Source of the DNA: Notospermus geniculatus
Lineage: Eukaryota; Nemertea; Pilidiophora; Heteronemertea; Lineidae
Assembly (NCBI GenBank): GCA_002633025.1
Contig: NMRB01001642.1
Location: 98,487 to 162,486, forward strand
DNA: 64,000 nt
Reading direction: 5' to 3'
The stretch's first letter is position 1. Every line of letters begins with the position of its first letter. Position numbers and translations under genes: made by a program. Below, piece after piece: positions 33,301 through 43,837 of the stretch. The notes beneath the pieces are model-generated. The model was not told where the DNA came from. It saw only the letters and a program-made list of their open reading frames with translations, and did not search any database.

Positions 33301-36300
33301 ACATGGAGAAAGCCCTCCTAAAAATAGTACGGTGACGTAGCTAAATCGGCTCAGTCGACGCCTACATCCACAGCAGAGCCAATAGAATATTATTGAAGAC
33401 CGGAAGTAGTCAATCTGGACATGCGCAGGAGGCCTCTACTGTGAATTTATCACACTTTCAAATGCATTTTTTGAAGTCGTCAGATCGAACTTCAGATTAC
33501 CAATATGCTCAAATTGTTCTAAACATGTTTATCTATTGCAAGACGTTGACATTATCTTGATTTTTATAATACTCAGCTGACAAAAACGCAACCTTCGGCA
33601 CAAAATTCCGGCATTTTAGCTGACGCATGCTAGTCGCATGAGAGTCGATGCAATTCATTGAATCTTGGAATAAGATCGCGGAAAAATAATAACGTTATCA
33701 TGAAGAAGGGAATTCCCGCTGCATATAAACATTGTCGTTCAGCCGGTCGCTGTCGGAGATTTTACAAAATCCTTTCGCCCAAAATATCTATGTTAACTTC
33801 TTTGTATTCAAACCATTGTTTGCCATATTTGGTAGGAACCAATAGTTGTATTGTACGTGCACGCGTCTCGTTACTGTGGTTTCCTTTTGTAGGCCTCGAC
33901 CATGTCGACGTGCATGGCTTAATTTTTAAGGGAATTCCTATTATATTCCAAATTAGGGCTCCAACCAATCAAATTTCGTTCCGGACCTTTTCCACTGTAT
34001 GCATTGATTTCTAACAGTCGTGATTAGAGTTTCATGTTCCGTTGGAAATCACAGTTCTCAAAGTCAATATTCAAAAGATCAAGAAGATTAAACAGCGTGA
34101 CCTACTTCTTTGCCCTGGCCGAGGTATCCACATCCCAGGATGACTCCGTATTGAATAACTTCATGCCCTTGAATTGTTCCATTATCTGTTCAATACGTCG
34201 TTCTTGTTCTAAGATGATATTCGTGTTACAACTCAGTGATCGGTAGATGGCATCCGATGTCGGTCTCTGTAGACGCCTGTTGAATAATTGTAAATGACCG
34301 TCAGTATTTGTTTCAAACTCACTTAAAGGGAATTAGTCATGGCAGTCAAAAACGATACGAAGAATAATTTTGTGGCCCATGAAATTCACAATTTCAAAAT
34401 TACAAATTTCTGGACCGGTAGCTGAAATATACAGCACGTCTCTGCAGGGTGACAAAAGTAGTGGACAGCAGTGATATTAGGGAGGTTTCGCAAGCGCCCG
34501 GTTAGGCCATACGACGACATTCATCTATTGTTTGGGTATACCCACACAATAGATAAACGTCGTCGTAGGGCCTAACTGGGCACTTGCGAAACCTCCCTAA
34601 TATTGAGCAAACTGATGACCAGTGATGATCACTTGCGACAACGCCTACTTTTGCTGGAGCGGGTTACAAATGGCCACCAATACATACTTTCTGTTCCCCT
34701 TTCTCTTTGCCTGGAACTTCGACCAATTTTCGTCCAAGATTGAGTTTGCGTCGCGTATCCCATTATCCAGGTAATGATATATCTGGCGAATATCTTGCAT
34801 CGTTCTCATGCTCACAGGGTCCAATGGCTTTGACCTCAACAAATGTAGATATTTCGGCTGATTGTTGCGTTCGTTTTTTATTCTGCAATCTTCAACTTGA
34901 GCGAAGGCTTCGAGGCAATCGGATTTTAGGGTGTTGACTTCTTTGTTCAGGCACTGAAATAAAATTAGCGAATAAATTATGATAAACACTGAGGGAGAAA
35001 AATACGTGTGAAGTTACCGGTTGTAAAAATGGGCACACAACAGGCAAATCAACCCAGCCGAGAGGGCAGCTTCCGTCAAAGTTTTCTCACATCCTATGGT
35101 ATTGATTGGAAAATATTTGAAGAAAGGTTGTTCCTGCCAACCAACTAAAGAATCTTTCTTCAAATTTTTTTCAATTCATATCCAACACTAGTTGATAATT
35201 TCTACAGAAGATACCGTCTGCTCAAACGTGCAGCAGATGTGTTGATACTCACTTTAGCATTATCCTTGATTTCGTGACAGAATGTATGCATTTCCTGTAT
35301 CTGAGTCTTGATGAGTACCATTTCACGGGGGGTACCGATGTTATCAACCGTACGTGATCCTGTCTTCATTTTCAGGTCCTCCAGCTCTTTTTGGAAATTT
35401 AACGTCTGAAAAATGTAACATTGTACAAATACATGATCACCATGAAGGATTTTCAATCAAATTTTCTGTCCTTGGATTTGAAGTTTTGAAGAAACATGCA
35501 GACGAAGATGTTGTCTGCCAGGGCTGAGATTTGAATCAGTCTGTTGTCTGGTCTAAGAATTACATGCATTATAATCAAATTGAGATACTGATGTCATGAT
35601 CTTTTAACCTACCTCATCTAAAATGCTCTGAATGAACGGATTTGTTGAACCAGCCTGCCTGGCACTGACTACACTCTGTTGCAATGTCGGCCCACCAGAT
35701 GGCTTCATAGCCTGTGTTTGTGTTTGCGGTTTTAGGATCCGTGAAGGCGGCTGAGCCGTCGCAATAGGCCGACTCGTTGGCACTGGTTCTTTGATCAAAG
35801 TTGCTGCTGGTCGACTCTGTGATTTATTCGACGTGGCCAGTGGACGACTTGCAACTGGTAAGTCTTGTAGCGGAACCATTGGTTTGCTAACCGGTGCTTG
35901 CAGCACGGGAGTTGTTGATTTCGTTGAAATTGACTGTCCTGGTACTGGTGCTGATGTCGACTTCGGAGGGACGAAGGCAAATCCCGACCCAGCTGACTGA
36001 CTCAAAGCTTGGCTTGTGAATGTCGGCTGCGATGGTCTCACACTTGGCGTGAAGGTTGATGTAGGCACTACGGGTTTCGGCTGGACCGTAGTGGCACTAA
36101 CATTTGGTTTTTGCAGCATGATTTGTGGTTCTGGCATTCGAGGTGGTGCCATAGTCATTACTGGCTTTGGCAGACCGGGTTGAGGGCCAGGGTCAGATTT
36201 TGTTGTGTTACTTAACAGGCCTGCGATGGTGTTAGTTGTTGAATTGGAGCCACTCTTAGCAGACGCCGATATCGAACTGAACGACGGCAACGACGAATCA

Positions 36301-39300
36301 TTAGCTGCGCCGGCAAAAATTAGCGGCGAGGTGGACGCTTGTGAAGCAGTCGTCAGTGCCGAGGCAGTGAATGTATTCCCAAAAGAAAAGCCAGATGTTT
36401 TTGGTATCTCGGCAGTTCCACTACCAGATGCTGTCGTACTTGACCCAAAAGAAAATGCTGGCTTCACAGCTTCCTGGTTTTGTCCGAATGGAAATGAGGG
36501 TTTGCTTCCCGACATTCCAAAGGGGAATGCTGGAGCCGACGAGGCTGGGGGCCCCAGAGAGAATTTTGGTTGTGTAGATGAAGATAAAGTTTCCCTGGGT
36601 AGGGTAACCTGTGGTTTCGGTTGTGGGACTTCCTGGACCGCTACTGCAGGCTGTAGTGGGGGTGGCATCCCACCAATTTGTGAGCCTGGCGCAATACCGA
36701 CAGAGCCAGGTCGGCGTACGCCTTGTGGTAGGGGCTGCAGTGGTCTTGTCAGGTTGGGTTTGTCATCGTACATCATGAAGAATGGACAGAGTACGCCGTC
36801 GGTCGAAAGCAGGTACAGGATCGGCGATGGTGGATAGGTCTTCTCTTTACCTGAAATATATCAGTCATTATCAGAGAATGAGGCAGCAAAGGCAAGCGTG
36901 ATAGATGCTTTTCCAGAACTTTGTAAAGCCCTGATAACCAAGAGGTTATCACATCTGCAAAGCAAGCGGCAGGTCCCGTGTTCGTATCCAGCCCAGCCAT
37001 GGGATATCATTCCCGGCTCGCGTCGTCCGTCGCATGGGACAGTAAGCTGTTGTAGCCTGTACCTCGTTTCTTTGTATGGGCAAGTAAAAGACCCCATCCA
37101 AGTGAGGAACATGAGTAGCTTGAGATGGCCTCTTCCATACTTACCAGGGCCAATAATGCTATGGCTTCGGCACTGACGGAAAGCATATAAATACAATACT
37201 TTCAGACCAATTCAGTGTCTCGAAAGGTGCAGGAGCTTTTCACTTCTTTTCATTTTTAACAAAACTGGCCTTGGCAGTGAAGGTTTTATCCTACATTTTG
37301 GAGTACACCCCACTCTAGTCATAACTGAGCTCTACATCCTTTTTCAAACTTACCAACAGGTATCTCATACTGAGAGGTGAAATCGACACCTAGGCCCATC
37401 GGATATGTATTCTCCTGGTCGTCAGTCAACGGCAACTCTGCTCGACCCGAATCCTCCAGACTCCAAATTTCCCATCGGTTCTTGTCCATGAGGCCACGTC
37501 CAAGAATGCCGACCTCTTGACCTTTGTGGGAAACACCAATAGCCATCTCCCATTCGAGGATCTGCGTGAAGAGGTAACCGCCATCACGCTCCTCATCACA
37601 CCCGTAACTTATGTCATCGTAGCAGACAAACTTTGGCGGGGCTGTTTTCTACAGAGAAACAGAATTAGAATCATTGATATGTTATGAAAAGATGTATAAA
37701 GGTGATTCATTGTTGATGAAGTGGAACCTCCCTTAGCGGACACCTCTGCCAGGAGGACACCTCTCTATTAAGGACACCAAAAGTCAGTCCAAAACTGGTC
37801 ATTTCTATTCATTTTGACCCCTGTAATCAGGACACCAAGTACCAGTCCCGAAGGTGTCCATATGGCACAAGATTTGCACCCGGGACCTACCGCTTGGTAT
37901 GTGGACGTGATAACCACTAGGCTATCAAAGCTCCTTCTTTTTATTTCCACCTCCGAGATCAGGACACCTCTTAATTAAGGACTACATCCGTGAGTCCCAA
38001 TGTTTGTCCCAGAGAGGTCTATATCAACACTTTTCAAAGACATATTTCTCTTACTAGGCAATACCCGTTTGGGGGAACTGCTAAATTCATAGTATGTGTA
38101 GCGCTTGGGGCAGTGCTAAAATTCGGGTTTTTCAAGTAGGAGATAAATTATCCACCCAGGCGGGTTCTATTCGTGAATGAATAAATACCATGGCTTTGGA
38201 AACCCCGTTGCATTTGATGTCGTAGTTCCCCCCCCCCCAAATGGAATCCTCTGGAGTCAGAGTCGAGACTCGGAACGTTATCTGAACCGCCCTATGACGT
38301 CATCCCCGTTCGAGTGGCCTAGTGACGTCATTCCGTCGCACATGACGTTGCCGACGTCACGGATGACGCGACGGCAATCCCGGTGACGTCATGACGTCAA
38401 TAGGCCTGGAGAGCATTGTTATTTTCGTTAATCTCTTAATATTTCGAAAACTATAAGTGATATCAAAATTCGGGCTTCGTAAGGACACTTCCCAGGCCCG
38501 TCTGCACTTGCATACCAAGTTTGGCGGCGATCCGTCCATTAGTCTCGGAGAAAATCGCGGACAAACAAACAAACAAACAAACAAACAAACTCTTGTCAAA
38601 TTTTAGTATGATACTCACAGACGAAGTTGTGATAACCACCGTTGGTTGAATGGTAGTGTCAGCATCAGGAGGGATATATGAAGCTATAAAGACATTATTG
38701 CTCGCCCATAAGATGTCAGTGACTTGGAAAACTTTGTCGAACTTGTCAGGACATGGCATCTGTGCTTTCATTTCCAATTTCTGGTCGTATTGAGTCAAAG
38801 TCCCGTCTTTCTTACCAGCTACGAGTTGTTTACCCTTCGGACTCCAGCAAACTGAAAAGAAATTTGGAAATTATTTCCAAAATGTCGTGAAGGGGAAATG
38901 AAGACTCCGATGGAGAACCAGTGATGCAAAAGCCTATTTTGATCTTGCGAACGCCTCTGCCAGTTTATTGTCTACCTCTACAGTCCGTCACATGGGACAG
39001 TAAGCTGTGGTGCCTTGTACCTTGTGTCTTTGCAAGGGCAAGTAAAAGGCCCCATCCAAGTGAGGAACATGAGTAGCTTGAGATGGCCTCTTCGGTATTT
39101 ACCAGGGCCAACAGTACTTTGGCCCTGATTTTTTTCCATCAGGGCCAAAGCCAGATACAAATACAAACTTGGCCATGTTTATTCTGCTTGATCTTTGTAA
39201 TCAGGACACCTCTCAATTAAGGACACCATTTGCCAGCACCTAGGTCTCTTAAAAGAGAGGCTCCACTCTAACTAATCTTAGGAAAATCGCACAGGCCTTT

Positions 39301-40677
39301 ATCATTAAGATTATGCACCTACTTGCAGTAAAGTTATTCTCGCCACCAAGACTTGCACTGCGTGTAAACTGGTCCCCTAATTTCCACAAAGAGAGGCTGC
39401 CAACATTCAGACATATTGCAATCAGGTCCGCTGAGGTTGGATTCCACAGCATGTTGGTAACGCAGCAACCGGGGGTTGAGGAAAGCTGGACATCCAGGAA
39501 TGGGTCTGGTTGGGAGTCCTTAGGAGAAAGGAATGACAATGTTTTTAGGACTGTCTGAACACAATCAAAGTTTGAAGGAAAAATACTAGTATTGTGTGAA
39601 ATTGCATTAACGTCAAGCCAAGAGATGACCAAGTTCACACTTGCCACTCCTGCAGAAACTCCATTAGTGGACACCCCTGCCAGAAGGACACCTCTGTATA
39701 AGGACACCACAGGGCATTTCTATTCATTATCACCCCTGTAACCAGGACACCTCTACTGGTAGAACCATACCTTATCTGTAAATGCTCTGACATCAAACAA
39801 CAGAAGATAGGCCATCCGATTCCTACAAACAGCCACAGCAAGTGTCAGATTATCAGCGCTGATGCAGATATGGGTCGGACGCACTCGGACATTGACAGAT
39901 CCCCAGAAATCAAAATCTTCCACAACTTCATTGACATGTTTTCCAATACTACTATTGATGATGTTTGTGGTTTTTAAGACTTTGAAGCCTGTAAGAGAAA
40001 GAACACAATGAAAATTAGGGTTATGGGCATTAGGCCTACACCCCTTCATGTTCAACTTTTCCTAATAATTATGTAACAATATCATTATCATCATCATCAT
40101 CATCTTTCATTTTTTAAATTCGCAAAACTCACCCACATCGCTTCCAACAAAGACCAGTCCAAAATTATTTGCCACCGCCACAAGGTTTGTTTTTGTCAAT
40201 GGGAGATTTGCAGGAGTTTCTGATATTCTGATCTTGCTTAGTTGCTTAAAGCGGAAACCCTGCAAAGAAAAAAAAACATTATTGGGCCAACAGTATTATT
40301 TTTTCATATTAACGAGGCCTACACGTCTCCTCTCACTCATGCAGTCTCTTCCTTGTTCACTGCTTCAATTCAGGCGACAGGCCTAGCTAGCTAGGCCTAC
40401 ACACATAGGCCTACCGGTACATCATTCATGAGTGTGTCAACATCACTTTACGGAACGGAACGCATGGCTGAGCATAGGCCCTTAACACAAATCTACAAAG
40501 TTCCTACCTTATGCCTTTCATTGGCTTCTTTCGTTTTGTTGATGGCACAGACCTTAGGCCTAGATTGATGATAGAATACACAGTGTTGACTGCGTACATT
40601 TTACATGTTTTACACTGACTGACACTACTCACCTCTTCCACACGCTCTGGAACATCGTCATCGGCAGGAAGTACCAT
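27359..40677 (-). CDS. NUP214: NUP214, FG-repeat nucleoporin (complete)
   Basis: Cytoplasmic-face nucleoporin that docks DDX19 and CRM1 during mRNA and protein export. Sixteen exons in phase: 40633-40677 (ATG), 40133-40259, 39771-39988, 39323-39518, 38619-38851, 37354-37648, 35613-36850, 35253-35405, 34688-34953, 34106-34276, 32599-32753, 31669-32406, 29070-31104, 28466-28665, 28228-28341, 27359-27792. The total is 6618 bases, about 2205 residues against 2090 in human. Residues ~1-400 are the beta-propeller (NNFGLVFVGSD, MLWNPTSADLIAICL, CWSPKGKQL, ILYLLSTDGVLCPF); ~785-980 coiled coil (FQKELEDLK, KYLHLLRSKPLDP); then QKQAQLRDILGRRK, an acidic stretch, and a long FG/SFG/VFG-rich domain ending GFGSPATPKSSSFTSYRS. 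The donor at 32598 (CCTG/GTAAAT) was chosen over 32543 because only it keeps frame into the acidic exon. Minus-strand AATAAA lies at 26614-26619. Confidence 0.96.
27900..28155 (-). mobile_element. tRNA-derived SINE (family A), full length
   Basis: Complete copy in the last NUP214 intron. Confidence 0.9.
28690..28942 (-). mobile_element. tRNA-derived SINE (family A), full length
   Basis: Complete copy in a NUP214 intron; B box GGTTCGAATCC intact. Confidence 0.9.
31207..31415. mobile_element. MITE with TGACGTCA-type termini
   Basis: AGAGCGTGCACGTGACATCA ... GTGACGTCATAATGAGCCAC, TGCTCTCTATA. Shares GTCGACCCAC, GCGCAAGTGG and TTGTCGTCGACGTCAG-like blocks with 49101-49322. NUP214 intron. Confidence 0.72.
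32806..33230 (-). mobile_element. tRNA-derived SINE (family A) split by a MITE
   Basis: The SINE head is interrupted at GCTCGCTAA by the MITE at 33031-33191 and resumes TAAGCGGTCGTGATAACC, so the MITE is younger than this SINE copy. Confidence 0.92.
33031..33191. mobile_element. MITE, TAA target site, inserted in a SINE
   Basis: TAA/AGGGCGGCACACACGAGC ... GCTCGTGTGCGCCGCCCT/TAA. The SINE consensus has a single TAA here, so the duplication is proven. Confidence 0.88.
33231..34105. other. NUP214 intron segment, nothing recognised
   Basis: No gene, SINE or inverted repeat that I could support between the SINE at 33230 and the exon at 34106. Confidence 0.5.
34421..34667. mobile_element. MITE, GTGACCC family, split by a hairpin element
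   Basis: Interior and right end (TTTTGCTGGAGCGGGTTAC) match the family; interrupted at 34477-34600. Confidence 0.75.
34477..34600. mobile_element. Hairpin element, TTAGGGAGGTT family, nested in a MITE
   Basis: TTAGGGAGGTTTCGCAAGCG and CACTTGCGAAACCTCCCTAA arms, flanked by TA on both sides inside a GTGACCC-family MITE. Confidence 0.8.
36925..37181 (+). mobile_element. tRNA-derived SINE (family A), full length
   Basis: Head with A and B boxes then whole body; NUP214 intron. Confidence 0.88.
37720..38028. mobile_element. MITE, TGGAACCTCTCT family, carrying a SINE head
   Basis: Starts GTGGAACCTCCCTTAGCGGA, ends CCCAGAGAGGTCTA, with the SINE fragment 37862-37935 inside. Confidence 0.6.
37862..37935 (-). 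mobile_element. tRNA-derived SINE (family A), head only
   Basis: Only the tRNA-like part is present, embedded in a TGGAACCTCTCT-type MITE. Confidence 0.85.
38400..38592 (-). repeat. Dispersed repeat ending in AAAC microsatellite
   Basis: CCAAGTTTGGCGGCGATCCG then (AAAC)n at 38562-38591, a common tail type of retroelements; abuts a NUP214 exon. Family not identified. Confidence 0.5.
38982..39160 (+). mobile_element. tRNA-derived SINE (family A), headless
   Basis: Body and 3' end only; NUP214 intron. Confidence 0.88.
39185..39268. mobile_element. MITE fragment, TGGAACCTCTCT family
   Basis: Right half ending AAAGAGAGGCTCCACTC in a NUP214 intron. Confidence 0.5.
39655..39765. mobile_element. 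MITE fragment, TGGAACCTCTCT family
   Basis: GGACACC-type interior; ends with ACCTCTACTGGTAGAACC just before a NUP214 exon. Confidence 0.5.
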
Positions 40678-40802
40678 GATTATTATTTCTTGGTAACCTA
40701 CAAACTTTATTTCACCGGCTAGATAGACTTCTTCAGTTTTTTACGAAAAACCAAAAGGTAAAATCACCGATTTTTTGTTGCTTTATTTCACATCACATTC
40801 CA

Positions 40803-41921
40803 TGCATTACGAATTACGAATTACGAATTACGAATTACGAAATTTTATTCACTCAAACCACTATTTGCGGTACATCGAGGAATATACATATAATAGTTTA
40901 TAAAACAAGACTAGTAAAATACTTTAAAACATTTAGCACACTTAAATGACTAGATAAAATTAATCCTTTTAGGCAACACAGGACCAATGTCCCACAAGCT
41001 ACTGGAGGGCGACTAACACAGGACCAATGTCCCACAAGCTACTGGAGGACGACTTTCAGTTATGAACAACCACCCTACTGCTTTTACATAACTTCAGACC
41101 ATAATATACATATTTACCCAATCTATAAATAACATCATTGTTATCAGCACTCATCAGTTGTTCCATCTTTAGCAGATTTGGCCTTATCCTAAAGTAATCA
41201 GGGATATACTGAATTCTGTAATCAGACATATGTCCACATTCAAACAAAAAGTGGTATTCATCTCCAACAAGACCACTGTTACAGAGATCACAGATCCTCT
41301 CATTTCTGGCCATCTCATATTTCCATTTATTAACAGCTAACTTCATTGAGCCATATCTAAACTCTAATAGGGCAAATTTCAGATAGTCCGGAAGTACTGT
41401 TAGATACTTTTCAAAACATATACCTCTCTTAAAAACCCTGTAACTAACAAAGGCTTCTTCATTAATTTTAACAGACCAGTCTTGATAGAATTGATCAGTC
41501 AAAACACTTTTAACCTGCTGGCCAGTAATCCCATCAGGGAGAGGGGATTGATTTAACCATACATAATTAAGCCCACAGCTTTGTAAAATTTCACAAATTG
41601 ATTTAAGCCAACCTGAGGTATACTTATCAGTACTATGCAGATGGAATAATATCCGATACATAATGTAGTTCAACTTTGTTGCTTTACCTAGGAGGATTTT
41701 TGACCAGTAGTTGACCATTCTCACCTTGACCAAAATTTCGAGTGGGGCTCTTCCAAGTTCACCATATACAACTGTATTGCGGGTATATTTACACGTTCTG
41801 GTAATGAGTTTACAAAACTTGGTATGTAACCGCTCAATGATGTCAATATTTTCAAATCCCCATACTTCCGAGCCATACAACAAAACTGGTACTACACATG
41901 TATCAAAGAGCTTCAGCATAG
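40803..41921 (-). mobile_element. LINE 3' end: C-terminal part of a reverse-transcriptase ORF
   Basis: A minus-strand ORF 41056-41919 (287 residues, truncated upstream by the N gap) begins in the end of the RT domain (VLLYGSEVWGFENIDIIERLHTKFCK compressed here to its YGSEVW and LHTKFCK cores) and contains the CDLCNSG..DEYHFLFECGHM zinc knuckle usual at the C-terminus of CR1/L2/RTE-like LINE proteins. Downstream is a 3' UTR with a 41-base unit repeated twice (40977-41052), ending in ATTACGA-type 7-base microsatellite repeats at 40806-40843, as expected of a LINE tail. Confidence 0.8.
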
Positions 41922-42491
41922 NNNNNNNNNNNNNNNNNNNNNNNNNNNNNNNNNNNNNNNNNNNNNNNNNNNNNNNNNNNNNNNNNNNNNNNNNNNNNNN
42001 NNNNNNNNNNNNNNNNNNNNNNNNNNNNNNNNNNNNNNNNNNNNNNNNNNNNNNNNNNNNNNNNNNNNNNNNNNNNNNNNNNNNNNNNNNNNNNNNNNNN
42101 NNNNNNNNNNNNNNNNNNNNNNNNNNNNNNNNNNNNNNNNNNNNNNNNNNNNNNNNNNNNNNNNNNNNNNNNNNNNNNNNNNNNNNNNNNNNNNNNNNNN
42201 NNNNNNNNNNNNNNNNNNNNNNNNNNNNNNNNNNNNNNNNNNNNNNNNNNNNNNNNNNNNNNNNNNNNNNNNNNNNNNNNNNNNNNNNNNNNNNNNNNNN
42301 NNNNNNNNNNNNNNNNNNNNNNNNNNNNNNNNNNNNNNNNNNNNNNNNNNNNNNNNNNNNNNNNNNNNNNNNNNNNNNNNNNNNNNNNNNNNNNNNNNNN
42401 NNNNNNNNNNNNNNNNNNNNNNNNNNNNNNNNNNNNNNNNNNNNNNNNNNNNNNNNNNNNNNNNNNNNNNNNNNNNNNNNNNNNNNNNNNN
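41922..42491. other. Assembly gap (570 N)
   Basis: Unsequenced; lies between two LINE fragments, so it is probably repeat-derived. Open frames reported across it are meaningless. Confidence 0.99.
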
Positions 42492-43105
42492 AAACAGTGA
42501 GGGATCTGTCTTAGGAATTGTACCCCCACTGCTAGAGTGCAAAGACATGGTGCGAGTGGTTACAAAGATAAAACTGAAGGAACACATTATTTTATAAAAC
42601 ATACAAATCAATTTACAGAACACATTATTTTATAAATCATACAAATAAATTTTGGAAGCCAAAGAAAGTTACTAAAAAGAAGAGAAAAAAAGAGAATAAA
42701 AAATAAAAGAGGTTGGCTTAAAATAATTGTTCCCATTCAAAAATACATGTACAGTTAAGAGGCTCCAGGGACTGCTTTACTATTAAAACTATTGTTTTCT
42801 TTTTGCAAAACCTTGATGGATAAAATGTGCCACCAGGGTGGTTTGGCTAGGGTCCTCTATGTTAAAAAGGTCAGACAGGGAGATGTTAGGACGATTTAAT
42901 AACTTTAATTTAGATAAGAGGTCCTCTCTTTCTTGTTGCAAAAGTCTACATTTAAATATAAAATGGTTTTCGTCGTCCACTTCGTTTAAATTACAAAATT
43001 GACATTTTCTGTCTTCAGCTTTTATCTTTTCATACCTGCCTGTTTCAATCCTTAGCTTGCTATTGCTGATTCTAAAACGTGTATAACTCTTCCTAACTTC
43101 CATGT
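42492..43105 (-). mobile_element. Second LINE fragment, ORF C-terminus
   Basis: ORF 42789-43103 (104 residues) contains CQFCNLNEVDDENHFIFKC, the same type of C-terminal zinc knuckle as the neighbouring element but a different sequence, so this is another LINE family. It is cut on the right and borders the N gap on the left. Confidence 0.65.
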
Positions 43106-43536
43106 TTGTAATGGTTGAAAGGTAACTTTCAAGTTTATAAAAGCGTTTGAATGTTCTGTACGTTCTGTACGTCCTTGAATGTTCTGTACGTTCTTTGAGA
43201 AGAAGCCATGATAATGTCTTGCTAGGCTAGACCAAAAACTTCGGCTCCGAACATAACATCATAGTTATCATGTGTCATGGTTGTGCTTGCTACATGTAGG
43301 CCCACTGGCACTGTTACATTCATCGTTTTCACAACAGAAAATCGTTCTGTTTTGCCCTTGGGACGGGTTGCACGTTTTGCCCCGGCCCCGCGCTGCGTTT
43401 TGCCCCTCCCCCGATTTGTGTCAAATGTCCCCCCGGGCTTTGCCTCATGATGTCAACGTCAGCACTTGCAGACATTGAAGTTATGCCCTGGAAACTACAA
43501 ATAGGCCTAGGCCTAGTATGCCTCAATCATGGAAGT

Positions 43537-43715
43537 ATAGACATCCTGCGAAAGTCGGCCATTACAGCTCAGAAGGGGTAAACATTAACCTCGCCCTAGG
43601 GGGCCTAGTGCATTTGTACAGTTGGCTCTTGTGCTTTCCGTCTGTACAATGCACTAGGCCCAAGGTTTGTTTACCCCTTCTGGCCTGTCATGGCGGACTT
43701 TCGCAGGATGTCTAT
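43537..43715. repeat. Inverted repeat upstream of RABGGTB
   Basis: TAGACATCCTGCGAAAGTCG pairs with CGGACTTTCGCAGGATGTCT; inner GTGCATTTGTACAG pairs with CTGTACAATGCAC. Arms ~80 bases, ends 123 bases before the first RABGGTB exon. Confidence 0.82.
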
Positions 43716-43837
43716 TGAAGAGAACAGCACTGTTTTCACGTTCGATGGCCCCACATTTTTAGGCCCTGCTTCCTCAAGTGATTCATCTAGCATGTCCAGT
43801 TCAATTGACCCGACTCTTTGACCTTTCCAAATTCCAG

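Noticed and set aside
41711-42623. Open frames through the N run
   Set aside because: They exist only because N codons are not stops.
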